A DNA stretch of 57,728 bases from Bacteroidales bacterium (lineage in GTDB: Bacteria; Bacteroidota; Bacteroidia; Bacteroidales; UBA932): contig JAFTCB010000052.1 in the NCBI GenBank assembly GCA_017454905.1, positions 1 through 57,728 on the forward strand, in the 5' to 3' direction. The notes below the pieces were generated by a model, which was given only the letters and a program-made list of their open reading frames with translations, did not search any database and had not been told where the DNA came from. The number at the start of each line of letters is the position of its first letter. Positions within the stretch are counted from its first letter, which is position 1. Below are positions 18,573 through 26,724 of the stretch, in pieces. A program made the translations under genes and the position numbers.

Positions 18573-19784
18573 ATGAAACGACTCCTCCTCCCCCTCGCCC
18601 TCGCCGCCACCTTGCTGGCCGCCTGCGCCAAAACCCCCGAATGGGTAGCCACCTGGGCTACCGCCCTGCAGGTCGCAGAACCGCACAACCTCCCGCCGGA
18701 GCCCGGCCTCGCCGGCAACTCCTTCCGCCAGATCGTCCAGGTGTCGATCGGCGGCACGCAGGTGCGCCTGCACCTGTCCAACATTTTCAACGAGACGCCC
18801 ACCGAGATCCTCGGCGTCGAGATTGCCCGCGCCGCATCGGCGGGAGCCAGTCCGGACATCGTGCCCGGCTCCGGCGTGACGCTGACCTTCGGCGGCAGTC
18901 CCTCCGTCACGATGGCCCCCGGCGCCGAAGCCGTCTCCGATCCGGTTGATTTCCCGCTGGAAGCCCGCGAGAACCTGGCCATCACGATCCATTACGGCCA
19001 GGTCGCCCCGATGCCGCTGACCAGCCATCCCGGCTCCCGGACGACCTCCTACATCGCCCTGGGGCACACGCAGGACTTCTCCGCGCCAGCGGCGAAAACC
19101 GACCACTGGTACACCATCAGCGCCATCGATGTCAAGCCCCGGCAGCCATCGGCGGCCATCGCCGTGCTCGGCGACTCCATCACCGACGGCCGCGGCACGA
19201 CGACCAACGGCCAGGACCGCTGGACCGACCAGCTCTCCCGCGCGCTGCTGCAGGACCGCCGTGCCCGCAACCTCGCGGTGCTGAACTTCGGCCTGGGCGG
19301 CAACTGCATCCTGCGCGGCGGCCTCGGCCCCACGGGACAGAGCCGCTATGAGCGTGACCTGTTCGGCCCCAGCGGGGTGAAATACATCATCCTGTTCGAA
19401 GGGACCAACGACCTGGGCGGCTCCCGGGACGGAGCCCGGACCGCCGAAGAGATCGAAGCCGTCTGGACACAGATCGTGCAGGAAGCCCATGCCCGCGGCA
19501 TCCAGGTCATCGGCGCCACGGTCACGCCCGCCAAGGGCAGTTTCTATGACCGCGACGGGACCGGCGAGCACGAAAAAGGCCGCCGGCTGCTCAACGCCTG
19601 GATCCGCGAAAGCGGCGTCTTCGACGGCGTGATTGACTTCGCGGCAATGGTCGCGGGGCCGCAGGACCCCGACCAGCTCGACCCGGCCTACCTCTTCGAG
19701 AACGACTGGCTCCACCTCAACGCCCAGGGCTATGAGGTGATGGGGCGCGGCATCGACCGCAGCCTGTTTACATCTCGACGCTGA
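18573..19784 (+). CDS. SGNH/GDSL-family esterase lipoprotein (probable carbohydrate deacetylase)
   Basis: Serine esterase of 403 residues, probably removing acetyl groups from xylan oligosaccharides (inference from the locus). It has a lipoprotein signal peptide (LLAAC). A roughly 180-residue N-terminal beta-rich region precedes the SGNH hydrolase core. There, block I is GDSITDG with nucleophile S202, block III is GTNDL, and block V is DWLH with D378 and H381 as the rest of the triad. The N-terminal sandwich plus GDSL layout resembles secreted GDSL proteins annotated as XynE-like or rhamnogalacturonan-acetylesterase-like. It follows GH67 by 40 bp, with a palindromic repeat in the gap. Its 3' end overlaps the convergent peptidase-like gene by 17 bp. 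Confidence 0.82.
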   Translation: MKRLLLPLALAATLLAACAKTPEWVATWATALQVAEPHNLPPEPGLAGNSFRQIVQVSIGGTQVRLHLSNIFNETPTEILGVEIARAASAGASPDIVPGSGVTLTFGGSPSVTMAPGAEAVSDPVDFPLEARENLAITIHYGQVAPMPLTSHPGSRTTSYIALGHTQDFSAPAAKTDHWYTISAIDVKPRQPSAAIAVLGDSITDGRGTTTNGQDRWTDQLSRALLQDRRARNLAVLNFGLGGNCILRGGLGPTGQSRYERDLFGPSGVKYIILFEGTNDLGGSRDGARTAEEIEAVWTQIVQEAHARGIQVIGATVTPAKGSFYDRDGTGEHEKGRRLLNAWIRESGVFDGVIDFAAMVAGPQDPDQLDPAYLFENDWLHLNAQGYEVMGRGIDRSLFTSRR

Positions 19785-22713
19785 AAATCAGTGAGAAACT
19801 GTGCCGCTCCACGGGGAGCCCCTTTCCGGCGAAAGCCGCGTAAGAGGCTCCTCCGTTGTAGTTGTACGACACGCCGACGCGCGTCACATACGGGATCCAC
19901 AGCAGATTGCCCAGCACCACGGCCAGGTCAGCCCCGGCGCTGAACAGATTGCCGGCCTCTTTGGCAGAAGAGAATGCCGTGAAGTCCCCGTGCACGGCCA
20001 GCTCGAAATTGCGCAGATACGCCACCGGTCCCAGGATGGCCCGGTCCACGGGCAGCAGCGGCATCTTGTAGTCCAGCGACAGGCAGTGCTGCGAAGCATA
20101 CCCTGCCAGGGCCCGGGCGACGGACGCGGAGTACCCGCGCGGCGCCGCATTGGCAAAGGTCTCGCTGAACATCCCGCCATCGAAGCGATGCGCATACATC
20201 CAGCTCCAGCGCAGCCCGTGCGTCTCATGCAGGCCGGGCAGATAGCCGTACAGATAGGTGAAGCCGCCCGGCGCGATCAGCCCCGGTTTCCAGCGGAAAC
20301 TGTAGCCGACCTCGGCTCCGATGCCCAGCCGGGGATACACCCGTGAAGGGGGCGTGCGCTGCATCGCATAGCCCCGCAGGGTGAAGGTGGTGCGGTGCAT
20401 CGGGGCGCCGTCCTCGAAGAGGTCGTTGTTGAAGATCAGCGTGGCCGTCGGCACGATCCCGCGCAGCCAGCCGCCCGAGGAGAAATTCCAGGGGATATAG
20501 GTCCGCAGGCTCCCGGACACGGACGGGACCGGCGCCGAACCGACGGGATTGCCCCGGGGCGTGCTCTTCAGCGTGACGGAGTGCTTCTCTTCGTCTTTTT
20601 CGACCGTGTACATCAGGGCATCCCGGTCGTTGAAGTCCACTTTCGCCTCGATCACCGGGTAGAGTCCCGTGTAGGTCAGCGTGGCATGGGCGGAATGCCG
20701 CCACGAGCCCTCCCGGAAGCCCGCGTGATAGCCCAGGAAGCCGTACCCGCTGCCCAGGTCGTTCTGCCAGAAGGCCGTAGCGCCCAGGCCGGCATTCTGC
20801 GTGAGCGTCTCCATTGAGAGATTGTCCACCGAGTCGAACGCGAAATACAGCGGCAGCCAGGAATGGAAGCGGAACAGATGCGCCAATTTCCCGTAGGGTT
20901 GGGGATCGCTGACCGCGACGGGTGCCTCCAGGTCCAGGGCCTGCGGCTCCCCGGCCGCCAGTTCCTCCGCGAAGGGATAGCGCGGCAGTTTCGTGAAATC
21001 GGCCTCCTGCGGCCGCAGATCGGCCAGGGCGGTCTTGCGGACCAGGCGGCCCTCCGGCTGCAGGGCGGCGTAGAACAGCGTGTCCCGCAGGATTTCGAAA
21101 TCCGAAGCGCCGAAGCGCGTGTCCGTGAGCCGCTGCGGGGCGGAGCCGTCCGCCGGCACGAGGCGGTAGAGTTCATTCACCCCCGTCAGGTCGCAGGTGA
21201 AATACAGCGCGGGCCCTTCGGACCAGAACTGCTTGATCTTGACGCGGGCGGGTGGAAGGACCTCCCGGAAGCCGTCCACGCGGTACAGGCCGAACCCCTC
21301 CTCCGTGATGGCGCTGGCATAGACCTCTCCGCCCAGCCAGGCGGTTTCGACCACCTGCATGCCGGAAGGAGCCTTCCATTGGCGCTTCATGCTCCCGTCT
21401 TCGGCGCTCAGGACAACCACGCGGCTGGTACCGTCTTCGGGATACTCCGTCACGGAGAGCAGGGGCGCATCCGGGTTGGAAGCCGGATGGAAATAGCGCG
21501 TTTTCCGCGTCAGGAACGCGGTACTCTTGCCGTCGGAAGCGCGGATCACCGACCAGGAACGCATCGGCCAGCGGACGTCGCGCACAAGTTCGGACCAGAA
21601 AAACCGCCCGGCGGGGGCATTGTACTGCGGCCGGGAGGTGGAGGCGCCCAGCAGGACGAGCGGCGTTTCCGCCCCGTCCGGGGCGATCCGGACCAGTTGC
21701 GCGGGGCGCGTGATGCCGCTGCGCTGGGCATACAGGTCCTCCCCGACATGCTCCAGTCCGGTATATTCCGCGAAGCGGGCGGGAACGGGGCTGACGGCCG
21801 CCGAGGGGATGAAGGGAGCGCGGGCCGCCTCGTCGGCCGCCCACTGCTCCTGCAGGGCGGACGAGACTTCCGCGAAAGCGTCGTTGAAGGATTTGCCGGT
21901 GGCTTCCCGGACGGTCTTGTCCAGGTTGAGGAAGGCCACGCCGCCATGGTCGCGGATGCGCTGGTAGTAGCGCGCCGTCAGGTCCGGCACGCCGTAGTGC
22001 GCCCGGATGCCCCCGATGGCGAGGTAGCCGGCGCGGTAATAGTCCGGGGTGTACCAGCGCTGGGAGCCGTAGCGCCAGCGCCAATAATCGCGCATATCCC
22101 CTGCGGCGAAGCTCACGCGGTAGTATTCCAGGAAATCCGCCGTCCGGCCCCGTCCGGCGCGTGTCAAGGCCGTCTCGGCGACCACGGCATCCCCTTCGAA
22201 AAAGGCGGGGCCGCTGTACACGGCCGCCAGGCCTCCCGGCACGAGCTGCCCGCCCAGCCAATTCAGCCAGCGGAAGGGCGGCTGGGCGCCGAACTGCATC
22301 TGGGCGACATGGCGCGACTCATGGACGGCGAGCTGCAGCCGCCAGGGCGTCGGCTCCGGAGCAAAGGGATCCGGGACGGTCAGCAGCTCCAGGCGGCGCG
22401 GCGTCCAGGTCACCTGCCCGTTGGAATGGGACGTGACCGCATGCAGGACCACCGGCATCTTGCTGCCGTAGGCCGCATTCGGCCGCATGCCGATGCTCTG
22501 CCCCACGGGACCCGCCACCTGCTCCAGCGTGACGGCATAGCTGCGCGCGAGCGAATCCAGCCCGCGGGGATACACCACGCGGTAGGTGGGCGTCTCGATG
22601 CTGTTCCACCGCAGCCCGCCGGGATCCTCCCCCATCGTATAGAACTGGGCGGCCGCCGGCAGCGCCGCGATCAGCAACCCCGCAATCAGCGATATGACTT
22701 TCGCGCGTCGCAT
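19768..22713 (-). CDS. Outer-membrane beta-barrel protein with zinc-peptidase-like N-terminus and propeller
   Basis: Large envelope protein of 981 residues with three parts. After a signal peptide (LLIAALPAAAQ), residues about 30-290 carry a gluzincin-type motif H131-E-S-R-H135 and a likely third ligand E173 in FFEGDAV, as in peptidase MA-like proteins. Residues about 300-600 form TolB-like propeller repeats. The last roughly 350 residues are alternating strands ending in an aromatic terminal strand (SLIFSVEM), typical of an outer-membrane barrel. It may be a surface or periplasmic protease tethered to its own barrel, or an assembly factor; the substrate is unknown. The TACTTTTG promoter box lies only 5 nt before the ATG. 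The gene stands alone on the minus strand. Confidence 0.72.
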   Translation of the reverse strand: MRRAKVISLIAGLLIAALPAAAQFYTMGEDPGGLRWNSIETPTYRVVYPRGLDSLARSYAVTLEQVAGPVGQSIGMRPNAAYGSKMPVVLHAVTSHSNGQVTWTPRRLELLTVPDPFAPEPTPWRLQLAVHESRHVAQMQFGAQPPFRWLNWLGGQLVPGGLAAVYSGPAFFEGDAVVAETALTRAGRGRTADFLEYYRVSFAAGDMRDYWRWRYGSQRWYTPDYYRAGYLAIGGIRAHYGVPDLTARYYQRIRDHGGVAFLNLDKTVREATGKSFNDAFAEVSSALQEQWAADEAARAPFIPSAAVSPVPARFAEYTGLEHVGEDLYAQRSGITRPAQLVRIAPDGAETPLVLLGASTSRPQYNAPAGRFFWSELVRDVRWPMRSWSVIRASDGKSTAFLTRKTRYFHPASNPDAPLLSVTEYPEDGTSRVVVLSAEDGSMKRQWKAPSGMQVVETAWLGGEVYASAITEEGFGLYRVDGFREVLPPARVKIKQFWSEGPALYFTCDLTGVNELYRLVPADGSAPQRLTDTRFGASDFEILRDTLFYAALQPEGRLVRKTALADLRPQEADFTKLPRYPFAEELAAGEPQALDLEAPVAVSDPQPYGKLAHLFRFHSWLPLYFAFDSVDNLSMETLTQNAGLGATAFWQNDLGSGYGFLGYHAGFREGSWRHSAHATLTYTGLYPVIEAKVDFNDRDALMYTVEKDEEKHSVTLKSTPRGNPVGSAPVPSVSGSLRTYIPWNFSSGGWLRGIVPTATLIFNNDLFEDGAPMHRTTFTLRGYAMQRTPPSRVYPRLGIGAEVGYSFRWKPGLIAPGGFTYLYGYLPGLHETHGLRWSWMYAHRFDGGMFSETFANAAPRGYSASVARALAGYASQHCLSLDYKMPLLPVDRAILGPVAYLRNFELAVHGDFTAFSSAKEAGNLFSAGADLAVVLGNLLWIPYVTRVGVSYNYNGGASYAAFAGKGLPVERHSFSLIFSVEM

Positions 22714-22718
22714 GAATG

Positions 22719-22726
22719 CAAAAGTA
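22719..22726 (-). promoter_or_regulatory. -7 box of the peptidase/barrel gene, almost touching the ATG
   Basis: TACTTTTG on the minus strand ends 5 nt before the ATG at 22713. Transcription from it would start at or within a few bases of the start codon. Confidence 0.55.
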
Positions 22727-22750
22727 AGCAGTTTTTCTCTCTTTTTGCGT

Positions 22751-22758
22751 TATCTTTA
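22751..22758 (+). promoter_or_regulatory. Probable -7 box of the 22775 lipoprotein gene
   Basis: TATCTTTA matches 7 of the 8 positions in TAnnTTTG (final A for G), 16 nt before the ATG at 22775. Confidence 0.45.
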
Positions 22759-22774
22759 CAGAGAAATCCTTTGC

Positions 22775-23320
22775 ATGATGAAAAAGATCCTGTTTCTGCT
22801 GCTGTCCCTGTCGGTCCTGCTGTCTTGCGATAAGTTGTCCTCGCCCGCCAACGGAATCTATCTCAACGGAGAGCGGGTGTCCGACCTGGCGGACGGCCTT
22901 GCTTACGGCTTCGGCAGCTCATTCGACTACCTCAGCGACAAGGACTGCATACATTTTTACGTTTACGCCGGGATAGCCGGTTCCGGCCGGAATATCTGGG
23001 ATTCGAAGGATCTGATATTATACATCCGGCCTTACCATTCCGATGTCTATCCCTGGGAGGAGGTCGGTCAAACCCTGATGATCTACCGGAGCGAATACAA
23101 CGAAATAGACCGGAAAGGCATTTACGCGCTGCCCTCCAATGAAGTGCTGGAAGAGCTGACGCTGGTCCGCTGCCCCACCGGCCTGCTGGATGTCCGGGAG
23201 AAAAAAGGGACCACGACGGGAACGGCGCACATCGACATCTCCTTTGTCCTGTCCAACGGCGACGAATACCAGATCCTCTACCGGGGCCCGGTCGATACCA
23301 ACCACGCGGTGTTGTATTAG
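22775..23320 (+). CDS. Small lipoprotein of unknown function
   Basis: The 181-residue product begins with a clear lipoprotein signal peptide (MMKKILFLLLSLSVLLSC, modified Cys at residue 18). The mature part of about 163 residues has mixed strand character and one further cysteine, and I recognise no known family. The start is one of two adjacent ATGs (22775, 22778) after a near-consensus TATCTTTA box at 22751. The longer open frame from 22694 would run through that promoter. It is followed after 40 bp by the DUF5106-like lipoprotein gene, possibly in the same transcript. Real-gene status rests on the lipobox, promoter and codon pattern. Confidence 0.7.
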   Translation: MMKKILFLLLSLSVLLSCDKLSSPANGIYLNGERVSDLADGLAYGFGSSFDYLSDKDCIHFYVYAGIAGSGRNIWDSKDLILYIRPYHSDVYPWEEVGQTLMIYRSEYNEIDRKGIYALPSNEVLEELTLVRCPTGLLDVREKKGTTTGTAHIDISFVLSNGDEYQILYRGPVDTNHAVLY

Positions 23321-23344
23321 AATTGGATTTCCAGCTTTTTTCAC

Positions 23345-23352
23345 TACCTTTA
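23345..23352 (+). promoter_or_regulatory. Probable -7 box before the thioredoxin-fold lipoprotein gene
   Basis: TACCTTTA (one mismatch to TAnnTTTG) ends 8 nt before the ATG at 23361, so the mRNA would be nearly leaderless. Confidence 0.4.
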
Positions 23353-23360
23353 ATGTTTGG

Positions 23361-24347
23361 ATGCAAACGAAGGTAGTCATATCCATGTTGATGCTGCTTG
23401 CGGCGCTCGCGCTGCCGGGCTGCCGCCAGGGCGGCGCCGGGCGGGTGGAGACGCCGGAGCGCACGCTGCGCACCTTCGCCTACCCTGAGATCCCGGCGGT
23501 CTACACGGACCCCGAAGAGCGGCGCGACTACCTGCTGGACCATTTCTGGGACAAGTTCTTCGAAGGCGACGGCCCCTGCGACACGGGCGCCGTGTTGGGT
23601 GTGTCGCACGCCGAGGTGGAGAAGCAGGTGGCGACTTTCGCCGAAGTGCTGATGCAGCTCCCCCTGCCCGAAGCGCAGCAGAAGATGCGGCATTTCTTCT
23701 CCCAGGTGGAGCGCAAGCAGGCCGCCGACACGGCCTCGCACGTTTTCCTGCTGATGGAAGAGATCGTCTCGCGCTACCTCTACGACCCCAATTCCCCGGT
23801 GCGCAACGAAGACCTCTACCTCCCCTATGTGGAAGGACTCGCTGCCTCGCCTTTCACGCGGGAAGCCGCCCGTCCCGGTTACGAATATGTCCGGGACATG
23901 TGCGCGCTCACCCCGGTCGGCTCCGTGGCCCCGGACTTCCGCTTCCGGGACGCCCGCGGCCGCACACACCATCTGCATGAAGTCAAGGCGGGGACGACCC
24001 TGCTCTTCTTCAGCAACCCCGGCTGCTACGCCTGCCAGGAGATTATCAACACCCTGCTGGGCATCCCCGGCTTCGACCAGGCGATCGGCAGCGGTGCCCT
24101 CGCGGTCGTCAATGTCTACATCGACGAAGAGATCGACAAATGGCGCGAATACGAGCCCAACTACCCGCGCAACTGGCTCTGCGGCTACGATCCCGACGGG
24201 CTCGTCCGCTCCGACCGGCTCTACTGCATCCGCGCCATCCCCTCGCTCTGGCTGCTGGACCGCGACAAGCGCGTGCTGATGAAGGACGCTCCCGCCGAGC
24301 GCGTCGTCTCCTGGCTCCAGAACTCGCAAAATCTGCAAAATCAATAA
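23361..24347 (+). CDS. DUF5106-like / thioredoxin-fold lipoprotein
   Basis: Envelope thiol-disulfide protein of 328 residues. A lipobox (ALPGC) is followed by an alpha-helical N-terminal region (about 30-200, with YLLDHFWDKFF) that resembles DUF5106. A TlpA/AhpC-like thioredoxin domain then spans about 210-325. The CxxC active site is visible in SNPGCYACQEI, the cis-proline loop in IRAIPSLWLLD, and the domain entry in GSVAPDFRFRDARG. Such proteins are common in Bacteroidetes and are thought to reduce periplasmic thiols, though their substrates are unproven. galM begins 4 bp downstream, so it is probably co-transcribed with galM, thyA and folA. Confidence 0.78.
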   Translation: MQTKVVISMLMLLAALALPGCRQGGAGRVETPERTLRTFAYPEIPAVYTDPEERRDYLLDHFWDKFFEGDGPCDTGAVLGVSHAEVEKQVATFAEVLMQLPLPEAQQKMRHFFSQVERKQAADTASHVFLLMEEIVSRYLYDPNSPVRNEDLYLPYVEGLAASPFTREAARPGYEYVRDMCALTPVGSVAPDFRFRDARGRTHHLHEVKAGTTLLFFSNPGCYACQEIINTLLGIPGFDQAIGSGALAVVNVYIDEEIDKWREYEPNYPRNWLCGYDPDGLVRSDRLYCIRAIPSLWLLDRDKRVLMKDAPAERVVSWLQNSQNLQNQ

Positions 24348-24351
24348 TCCT

Positions 24352-25398
24352 ATGGCAATCAACAGAAAACTCTGGGGCAGGACCCCCGATGGCAAGGCCA
24401 TCTACAAGTACATCCTGACGAATGCGAGCGGCGCCTCTGCCGTCGTAAGCAACCTCGGCGCCGCCATCGTGGCGGTCAACGTGCCCGACCGCGACGGCAA
24501 GCTCGCCGACGTGATCCTCGGCTACGGCAAGGCGGACAGCTACTTCGGCGACGGTCCCTGCGCGGGCAAGGTCCCCGGCCGCTTCGCCAACCGCATCGCG
24601 AAGGGCAAGTTCACCCTCGACGGCAAGGAGTACACGCTCCCGGTCAACAACGGCCCCAACCACCTGCACGGCGGCCCCGAAGGCTTCCAGAACCAGGTCT
24701 GGGAATCCCGCAAGCGCAAGGGCGGGGTGGAGTTCAAATATGTCTCCGCCGACGGCGAAATGGGTTATCCCGGCAACCTCGTGGTCGTGGCCCGCTATGA
24801 GTGGAGCGAGGAGAACGAGCTCCGGCTCACCTTCAGCGCCAAGTCCGACGCCAAGACCGTCGTGAACCTCACGAACCACGCCTACTTCAACCTCAACGGC
24901 CACGGTTCCGCCCTGCAGCACTTCCTCAAGCTGAACTGCTCGGAGTACCTGCCGACCGACGACACGCTCATCCCGCTGGGAGAGCCCGAACCCGTCGCCG
25001 GCACCCCGATGGACTTCCTGAACGCCAAGACCCTCGGCCGCGACATCCGCAAGGACTTCCCCGCCCTGAACTACGGCAAGGGCTACGACGCCTGCTGGGT
25101 GATCGACGGCTACACCCCCGGCCAGCTCCAGGAGGCCGCCGAACTCTGGTCCAACCGCTCCGGCCGCACGCTCAAGGTCTTCACGACCCAGCCGGGCATC
25201 CAGGTCTACACGGGCAACTGGCTGAACGGCTGCCCCCAGGGCAAGCGCGGCCGCATCTACCACGACTATGACGCCGTGGCCCTCGAGTGCCAGCATTTCC
25301 CGGACAGCCCCAACCGTCCTGCCTACCCGTCCACGGTCCTGAAGCCGGGCAAGACCTTCCACGAAGCCATCATTTTCGCCTTCGGCGTCAAAAAGTAA
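24352..25398 (+). CDS. galM: Aldose 1-epimerase (galactose mutarotase)
   Basis: Interconverts alpha and beta anomers of aldoses such as galactose, glucose and possibly xylose. The 348-residue product is full length. Family motifs include [12 protein letters not shown], the substrate loop [10 protein letters not shown], the catalytic acid histidine in [10 protein letters not shown], and the catalytic base glutamate in [12 protein letters not shown]. There is no signal peptide, so it is cytoplasmic. The start follows the thioredoxin-like gene by 4 bp, and the stop overlaps the thyA start by one base (TAATG), so it belongs to a tightly packed transcript. Identification is secure. Confidence 0.94.
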   Translation: MAINRKLWGRTPDGKAIYKYILTNASGASAVVSNLGAAIVAVNVPDRDGKLADVILGYGKADSYFGDGPCAGKVPGRFANRIAKGKFTLDGKEYTLPVNNGPNHLHGGPEGFQNQVWESRKRKGGVEFKYVSADGEMGYPGNLVVVARYEWSEENELRLTFSAKSDAKTVVNLTNHAYFNLNGHGSALQHFLKLNCSEYLPTDDTLIPLGEPEPVAGTPMDFLNAKTLGRDIRKDFPALNYGKGYDACWVIDGYTPGQLQEAAELWSNRSGRTLKVFTTQPGIQVYTGNWLNGCPQGKRGRIYHDYDAVALECQHFPDSPNRPAYPSTVLKPGKTFHEAIIFAFGVKK

Positions 25399-26192
25399 TG
25401 AAGCAGTACCTCGACCTTCTGCAGGAAATCATGGACCGCGGGGTGGTCAAGCACGACCGCACCGGCGTCGGGACGAAGAGCATCTTCGGCCACCAGATGC
25501 GCTTCGACCTCGCTGAAGGATTCCCCCTGCTGACCACCAAAAAGGTCCACCTGAAGTCCATCATCTACGAGCTGCTCTGGTTCATCGCCGGCGACACGAA
25601 TGTCAAATACCTCCAGGACCACAAGGTCACCATCTGGGACGAGTGGGCCGACGAGAACGGCGACCTGGGCCCCGTCTACGGGCACCAGTGGCGCAGCTGG
25701 CCCGCTCCCGACGGACGCTCGATCGACCAGCTCGCGCAGGTGATCGAGACCATCCGCCGCAACCCGGACTCCCGCCGCATGATCGTCAGCGCGTGGAACC
25801 CCGGCGAGGTGGACCGGATGGCCCTGCCGCCCTGCCACTGCCTGTTCCAGTTCTACGTGGCGGACGGACGGCTCTCCTGCCAGCTCTACCAGCGGAGCGC
25901 GGACACTTTCCTCGGCGTCCCGTTCAACATCGCTTCCTATGCCCTGCTGACCATGATGATCGCCCAGAGCTGCGGCCTGCAGCCGGGCGAATTCATCCAC
26001 ACCACGGGCGACACGCACATCTACCTCAACCATTTCGACCAGGTGCGCGAGCAACTGTCCCGCATGCCGCGGCCCCTGCCGGTGATGAGACTCAATCCGG
26101 AGGTTAAAAGCGTATTTGACTTCAAGTACGAGGACTTCACCCTGGAGGGCTACGACCCCTGGCCGGCCATCAAAGCCCCGGTGGCGGTATGA
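25398..26192 (+). CDS. thyA: Thymidylate synthase
   Basis: Converts dUMP to dTMP using 5,10-methylene-tetrahydrofolate, producing dihydrofolate. The 264-residue product has the same length as the E. coli enzyme. Diagnostic segments include [13 protein letters not shown], the catalytic cysteine region [13 protein letters not shown], the dUMP-binding [20 protein letters not shown], and the C-terminal IKAPVAV ending. The ATG at 25398 is set by overlap with the galM stop. The gene's own TGA overlaps the folA ATG (ATGA), so the enzyme is coupled to the reductase that recycles its product. Confidence 0.97.
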   Translation: MKQYLDLLQEIMDRGVVKHDRTGVGTKSIFGHQMRFDLAEGFPLLTTKKVHLKSIIYELLWFIAGDTNVKYLQDHKVTIWDEWADENGDLGPVYGHQWRSWPAPDGRSIDQLAQVIETIRRNPDSRRMIVSAWNPGEVDRMALPPCHCLFQFYVADGRLSCQLYQRSADTFLGVPFNIASYALLTMMIAQSCGLQPGEFIHTTGDTHIYLNHFDQVREQLSRMPRPLPVMRLNPEVKSVFDFKYEDFTLEGYDPWPAIKAPVAV

Positions 26193-26677
26193 TGGAGAAG
26201 AATCTCATCGTAGCGGTGGCCGACAACGGCGCCATCGGCCGGGGCGGGACGATGCCCTGGCACCTCCGCTCGGACCTGCAGTATTTCAAGCGGGTCACGA
26301 TGGGCTGTCCCGTGATCATGGGACGGACGACTTTCGAGTCCATCGGACGTCCGCTGCCGGGCCGCCGCAACATCGTGCTCACGCGCAGGCAGACCCCCAT
26401 GGAAGGGGTCACCTGCGTGGCCACGATGGAGGACGCCTATGCGGCCGCGGAGCCGGCGCCGCGCTGCTTCGTGATCGGCGGCGCGTCGGTGTACAAGGAG
26501 GTCATCGACACCATGGACCGCCTGTTTATCACGCACATCCACACGACAATTCCGGACGCGGATGCTTATTTTCCGGAAATAAATTCCGATATTTGGGCGG
26601 TTGAGGCCCGGTCCGGGGTCCTGAAGGACGCCGGAAGCGGTCTCGAATTCGAGTTCGTGACCTACATCAGGAAGTAG
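26189..26677 (+). CDS. folA: Dihydrofolate reductase
   Basis: NADPH-dependent reduction of dihydrofolate to tetrahydrofolate. The 162-residue product has the normal bacterial length. Motifs are the N-terminal [11 protein letters not shown]; the active-site loop [15 protein letters not shown] with acid D29; [22 protein letters not shown] (two parts of the cofactor site); and [12 protein letters not shown]. It overlaps thyA by 4 bases, a classic translational coupling. A second ATG three bases downstream (26192) is an alternative start. A strong GC palindrome follows the stop. Confidence 0.96.
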   Translation: MMEKNLIVAVADNGAIGRGGTMPWHLRSDLQYFKRVTMGCPVIMGRTTFESIGRPLPGRRNIVLTRRQTPMEGVTCVATMEDAYAAAEPAPRCFVIGGASVYKEVIDTMDRLFITHIHTTIPDADAYFPEINSDIWAVEARSGVLKDAGSGLEFEFVTYIRK

Positions 26678-26681
26678 GAAA

Positions 26682-26702
26682 TCCGCCGGCCTGGCCGGCG
26701 GA
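26682..26702. repeat. GC-rich palindrome after folA (possible terminator or REP relative)
   Basis: Perfect 10-bp inverted repeat, TCCGCCGGCC (26682-26691) and GGCCGGCGGA (26693-26702), with a single-base centre. No T-run follows. Its core CGCCGG...CCGGCG resembles the palindromic element at 18536. Confidence 0.5.
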
Positions 26703-26724
26703 CAACAACGGCAGTTAGTAGCGT

